From the NCBI GenBank assembly GCA_964582985.1, contig CAZOUM010000032.1:1-35211 (forward strand): a stretch of 35,211 nucleotides of DNA, read 5' to 3'. How positions within the stretch are numbered: the first letter of the stretch is position 1; each line of letters opens with the position of its first letter. A program made the translations under genes and the position numbers. A model generated the notes under the pieces. It made no database searches and was not told the origin of the DNA. It saw nothing but the letters and a program-made list of their open reading frames with translations. Origin of the DNA: CAZQYB01 sp964582985. GTDB lineage: Bacteria > Planctomycetota > Phycisphaerae > Sedimentisphaerales > Anaerobacaceae. Shown piece after piece: positions 33,101-35,211 of this stretch.

Positions 33101-34112
33101 AGTAAGTCGTATCGTAGTCGAGAGTCGGCGAAAAGCTGGTGGAAGGGTGGTGTGCGATGTACGCAGTGGCACTTGAATTCACGTCACTTAGGCTGGTGCC
33201 GAAGTACACATTGTGGTCAACCACGTTGTCTCCTCCCGTCCAGCTAAGCGATACACCCGGGCATACATCGTGGCCGCCGTCCTGCGGACTGGGATTGGAG
33301 GCAAGGTTCGGGTCCGTCATATCATTCGCCAGCCAGTATAGCTCCTGCTCGGAAAGTGCGTGGTCGTAGGCGCGGAAGTCATCCATCCTTCCGAAGAAGA
33401 ATGCAGCCGGATTTGAATTTATATCGGGAGGGTAGCCGCGGTCGCTGCAACCAATATACAGGTGGCCGGGGTTGGAAATATCCCCACATTCGTCCTCGTT
33501 GGGGTTTGGATACTCGGTGGACGGCGTTGGCTCCAGCACGCCATTGACATAGAATCGAAGTTCCTCCCCGGGCTTGCTCACGTCACGCACACACGCAATG
33601 TGGACCCACGTGCCGTCGACGCAATTTGTCTCCGGAACCTCAGTACGCGATTTCAACTCCCCGCCGGGCTCAGAATAATTGTACAGGCTAAACCGTGTCC
33701 ACTCGCTATCATCATGGTAGCAGTTAACCCCGTGAAGGTCATCTTCATCTGAGTCGGTATCTGTGCCGGAGTAGTCTACACCCTTCCAAAAGTAGAACCA
33801 GTCGCCGGCGAAGCTCGTCTTCGCCCAGAAGGAGTAACTGAATGACTCCGTGCTGAACTCTGCCACATCGTTGTTCTCTACCCTTATGTAATCGCCGCTG
33901 CCATCCAGCTCCAGCACCAGGCCTCTGCAGGGGTCATCAACGACCGTTGCGTCCCCGTAGAAGGTTCCTTCGGCATCCTCAATGTAATAGGCGCTATCGC
34001 TGGCCGTGCTGTCGTCAAAAGAATATCGCGCCACAAGCTCCGCCGACGCCTTGCCACAAAGACCCAACAGCAAAACAACAAAAGAAACCAGAACAATCAG
34101 TTTTCTGCACAT
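30180..34112 (-). CDS. Large secreted LamG-domain protein with dockerin-like repeats
   Basis: I start at ATG 34112 (MCRKLIVLV), 8 bases after GGAG, giving 1310 residues with a signal peptide ending near KASAE (residue 25). Domain order: LamG/concanavalin-like domain 1 (about 26-265); two fibronectin-like modules with YYWRIDEVN and YYWRVDEVN (about 271-465); LamG 2 (about 473-690); a third YYWRIDEVN module (about 695-780); a carbohydrate-binding-like beta-sandwich (about 785-975); a dockerin-like segment LNNDCEVDFEDVEIMADAWL (about 989-1010); LamG 3 (about 1024-1260); and a C-terminal dockerin-like NGAVNLRDFAELAKGWL. It has no catalytic motif and is probably a surface polysaccharide-binding protein. 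It is monocistronic with its own terminator. Confidence 0.85.
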   Translation of the reverse strand: MCRKLIVLVSFVVLLLGLCGKASAELVARYSFDDSTASDSAYYIEDAEGTFYGDATVVDDPCRGLVLELDGSGDYIRVENNDVAEFSTESFSYSFWAKTSFAGDWFYFWKGVDYSGTDTDSDEDDLHGVNCYHDDSEWTRFSLYNYSEPGGELKSRTEVPETNCVDGTWVHIACVRDVSKPGEELRFYVNGVLEPTPSTEYPNPNEDECGDISNPGHLYIGCSDRGYPPDINSNPAAFFFGRMDDFRAYDHALSEQELYWLANDMTDPNLASNPSPQDGGHDVCPGVSLSWTGGDNVVDHNVYFGTSLSDVNSSATAYIAHHPSTSFSPTLDYDTTYYWRIDEVNPGHSDSPWGGSIWKFTTNDGNAFDPYPADGQTQVPLNPTLTWTSGCLAVSHDLYFGTDYNEVDAAELNSEPNVYYEDRGAVSSYDACTPEYSTYYYWRVDEVNNAHPDVRWRGEVLTFKTTGAIFDPNLRIWYKLDETQGEVAADSSGREYEGDVQGDGVWDANGYINGCFSLDDNGSIVVPMGVLGEIGNEITISVWLNTGTDEDHGNVVCSAGADWEPNYMRAAVPDDDSDVYWRAGNETNDVMAWDGGSPKAWKGSWNHFAFVKDENAGKMQIYLNGLLVAEQTGASPGTLAGVRDRRFKIGAETDEGGDYIGKIDDYRLYDRALTADEIASIFRLGDLVSAWGPSPFNGADEVPYDVELIWRPGDFAADPNAHEVYFGTSWDDVNDANNLLPVGTSVYKGAQNLDSNNYDPPGLLDLEQTYYWRIDEVNDANNDRWKGKVWKFTVADYITIDDFDDDTALDPPTNDWDKKATSAQITLRTTPPVIGKHSMRYTYYNGFDFDDGYYSEIESISLEPNDWTGFELKLLSLWFYGDPDNDATITEQMYVFLKDNDGNDFQVKYGDAAWEDMTDVQIEDWQEWLIPLSRFSTNDVNLANLDNLCIGFGIRGWGDPAGSGTVYFDNIQLHPGRCIPSLRTPPAADLNNDCEVDFEDVEIMADAWLEIDVNLGAIEVPDPCVLHYRFNESDGNLVPDYGPYGYDGVAIAEGLNGHEVTDALWEPNGVYDRCIRFQHQEKRYCVAVPNDVFNNHITNKITISVWVNWPDAETMPDETNQLFNVHGGPGTDYNSVIGIETDWHENEVRFWDTNGIEDDDLGIKYGVNEPDWCYGWNHYAFVKDASITPGKLRIYHNGELVKEGDSNTPIRSPADNVWIGMATDEPNDRHDNYKGEWHDEYTGLLDEFRIYNVALSEAKIKYIATDGTGIFTVRSVANLYNGEGLGNGAVNLRDFAELAKGWLEKRLWPE

Positions 34113-34559
34113 AATTTTGCTCCTTTCAAATCGCACCAAAATCCTCTTTCTTTTCTTTGGCACAACGCCAAACAATCTATTGCTTTCAACAGGCGTTAAA
34201 GAATTTCATTCTCACCCTATTTTGTGCCTGCCAAAAGCACTAAGCTTCTTTCTTATTGGCTAAAAAAGGTGGACTCCGGCTGCAATCCTTGGCTGCCAAC
34301 GACTTTTCAGATTCGACTTCCATCCTCCTTAAGTTTGTCCAGAAGGCCATCAAACGGGCGTGGAAACCCAAAATCCATAAGCTTACTTAGCATGAATATA
34401 CCAGATTACCGCGTTTTCATCAACAAAAATTTGTCAAATAGTAACGAAATTTTGCATATTTTTCGGTTTTTTGAGGACCTTGGTCATTGTCACTGTCCCC
34501 GGAAGTGTCGTTGAGGTGCAAAATAGGGCTTCCTTGCCGATGCGGGCTGAAAAACGACC
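34113..34559. other. Upstream region of the LamG gene
   Basis: The region between the LamG start and the second repeat copy holds its ribosome binding site and a small hairpin TTTGGC/GCCAAA near 34158-34175. I could not identify a convincing -35/-10 pair on the minus strand and see no gene. Confidence 0.35.
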
Positions 34560-34783
34560 CTTTGAAGTTCTTAATCTTCTCCTCTTTGTGATTGCAGTAT
34601 GTAAAAAGGGGCCTATGCTGATTAGCATAGGCCCTGAACTTTTGCAAACCTTTATATCATTCCCGCGAAGCTTGCCCCTACCTGATTGGGGGGCGGGAAT
34701 CCACTCAGCGCAGCCGATTACTCAGGCCATAGTTTCTTCTTAAGCCAGTTGTCGGCAAGTTTAGCATAGTCTTTCAAGTTGAC
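34560..34783. repeat. Direct repeat copy 2
   Basis: This copy matches 30047-30243. It contains the same terminator hairpin, an ATTCCCGC palindrome whose loop is enlarged to 26 bases, and the end of a paralogous coding sequence. Confidence 0.75.
34609..34634 (-). terminator. Second copy of the LamG-type terminator
   Basis: GGGCCTATGCT (34609-34619) and AGCATAGGCCC (34624-34634) form the same 11-base stem. On the minus strand it is followed by CTTTTTAC, and it serves the remnant at 34718-34858. Confidence 0.75.
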
Positions 34784-34858
34784 GATTCTGTCGACCAGGT
34801 CTTGGCTCAGACAAACGCCCATGTCATTGTGCCTCAATATTGATACGCAACAGAGACA
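34718..34858 (-). pseudogene. Headless paralogue remnant with dockerin-like C-terminus
   Basis: On the minus strand a 46-codon frame, bounded upstream by a TAA at 34859-34861, ends DRIVNLKDYAKLADNWLKKKLWPE-like. This is clearly related to the C-terminus of the LamG protein, including the shared LWPE end. No start or signal peptide precedes it and upstream sequence is not coding in any frame I can follow. It is the leftover 3' end of a duplicated gene. Confidence 0.65.
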
Positions 34859-34861
34859 TTA

Positions 34862-35211
34862 AGTAACTCTATTGCATGAGACCATCCTTTGCCAGGGGAA
34901 AAATTAGCCTTTGGCTCAGCTATGTCCCGGCTTTTGCTTCTTGTCTAACTCGCTTAGATGTTCTAAGTGCATTCGTTTGGGCTTCCTTTGGGGCACCCAT
35001 CGGATATAAAAACATTGTCTATGGTACAAAAAATAGAGCTTTCACGTCAATAAAATTTCTACCTTGTGAATATCGTAAAGCCTGTTAAGTGTGCGTTGTT
35101 GCCTGCATGAAAATCGCCCTGACCATAAGTTTCGGATTAACAAACAGATTTGGCAAGGTTTTGGGGTAAGGGACGAAAAATTAAATAATTCTTTGTGGAT
35201 TTTTGTTGGGG
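34862..35211. other. No recognisable feature
   Basis: A plus-strand frame at 34876-35088 has no ribosome binding site, no family resemblance and an unnatural composition. I see no gene, RNA or repeat in this terminal stretch. Confidence 0.4.

Noticed and set aside
30180..34112. Glycoside hydrolase activity for the LamG protein
   Set aside because: No catalytic motif was found; only binding-type domains are visible.
34876..35088. Plus-strand 70-codon frame
   Set aside because: No ribosome binding site, no homology I recognise, composition unlike real genes here.

Overview
The window looks like a chromosomal segment of a diderm bacterium of the Planctomycetota, most likely Phycisphaerae-like. 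This is inferred from three things. Large secreted proteins carry the 'YYWRIDEVN' repeat style, LamG domains and dockerin-like C-termini of the type 'VDFxDFAxFAxxWL'. LptE-like and BamD-like outer-membrane assembly genes are present. The [NiFe]-hydrogenase locus has an elaborate architecture. No rRNA, tRNA or CRISPR array was seen.

Left edge (1-5576): a partial four-gene plus-strand cluster encodes a truncated cation-diffusion-facilitator-like membrane protein, a membrane FMN/NapH-type iron-sulfur protein, a membrane-anchored double-PDZ protein, and a decayed thioredoxin-like gene with an in-frame TGA at its redox site. It runs into a scrapyard: an RHS/YD-repeat fragment, an IS630-type transposase remnant, a short tandem-repeat tract, and an apparently complete IS110/IS1111-type element with subterminal inverted repeats and a structured leader.

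Middle left (5577-12694): a minus-strand housekeeping run read from a promoter near 12680: BamD-like TPR protein, LptE-like lipoprotein, FtsH, DsbD, endonuclease III and a LOG-family protein.

Middle (12964-15899): a promoter and a large secreted right-handed beta-helix protein. It consists of two tandem homologous halves and ends in a dockerin-like tail.

Core (16212-29995): a Rex-led operon for a membrane-bound group 4 [NiFe]-hydrogenase. Order: promoter and Rex operator, rex, a HydB-like Fe-S subunit, a HydG-like FAD/NAD(P)/[2Fe-2S] subunit, a polyferredoxin, NuoH-like, NuoB-like, a fused NuoC-NuoD-like catalytic subunit with all four Ni-ligating cysteines, a NuoL-like subunit, an MbhD/E-like subunit, MnhB, C, D, E, F and G, a decayed four-helix-bundle gene, a NuoI-like ferredoxin and a HycI-type maturation protease. 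The HydB/HydG pair normally gives soluble group 3b hydrogenases access to NAD(P)H. Joining it to an Mrp-type ion-translocating hydrogenase suggests a complex exchanging electrons between NAD(P)H (or ferredoxin) and protons/H2, coupled to Na+/H+ movement and transcriptionally controlled by NADH/NAD+ through Rex. This is the most interesting system here; its electron donor and direction are inference.

Right (30047-35211): a minus-strand 1310-residue secreted LamG/dockerin protein with a strong terminator, followed upstream by a duplicated copy of its 3' end and terminator (a headless paralogue remnant). The last ~350 bases hold nothing I can call.
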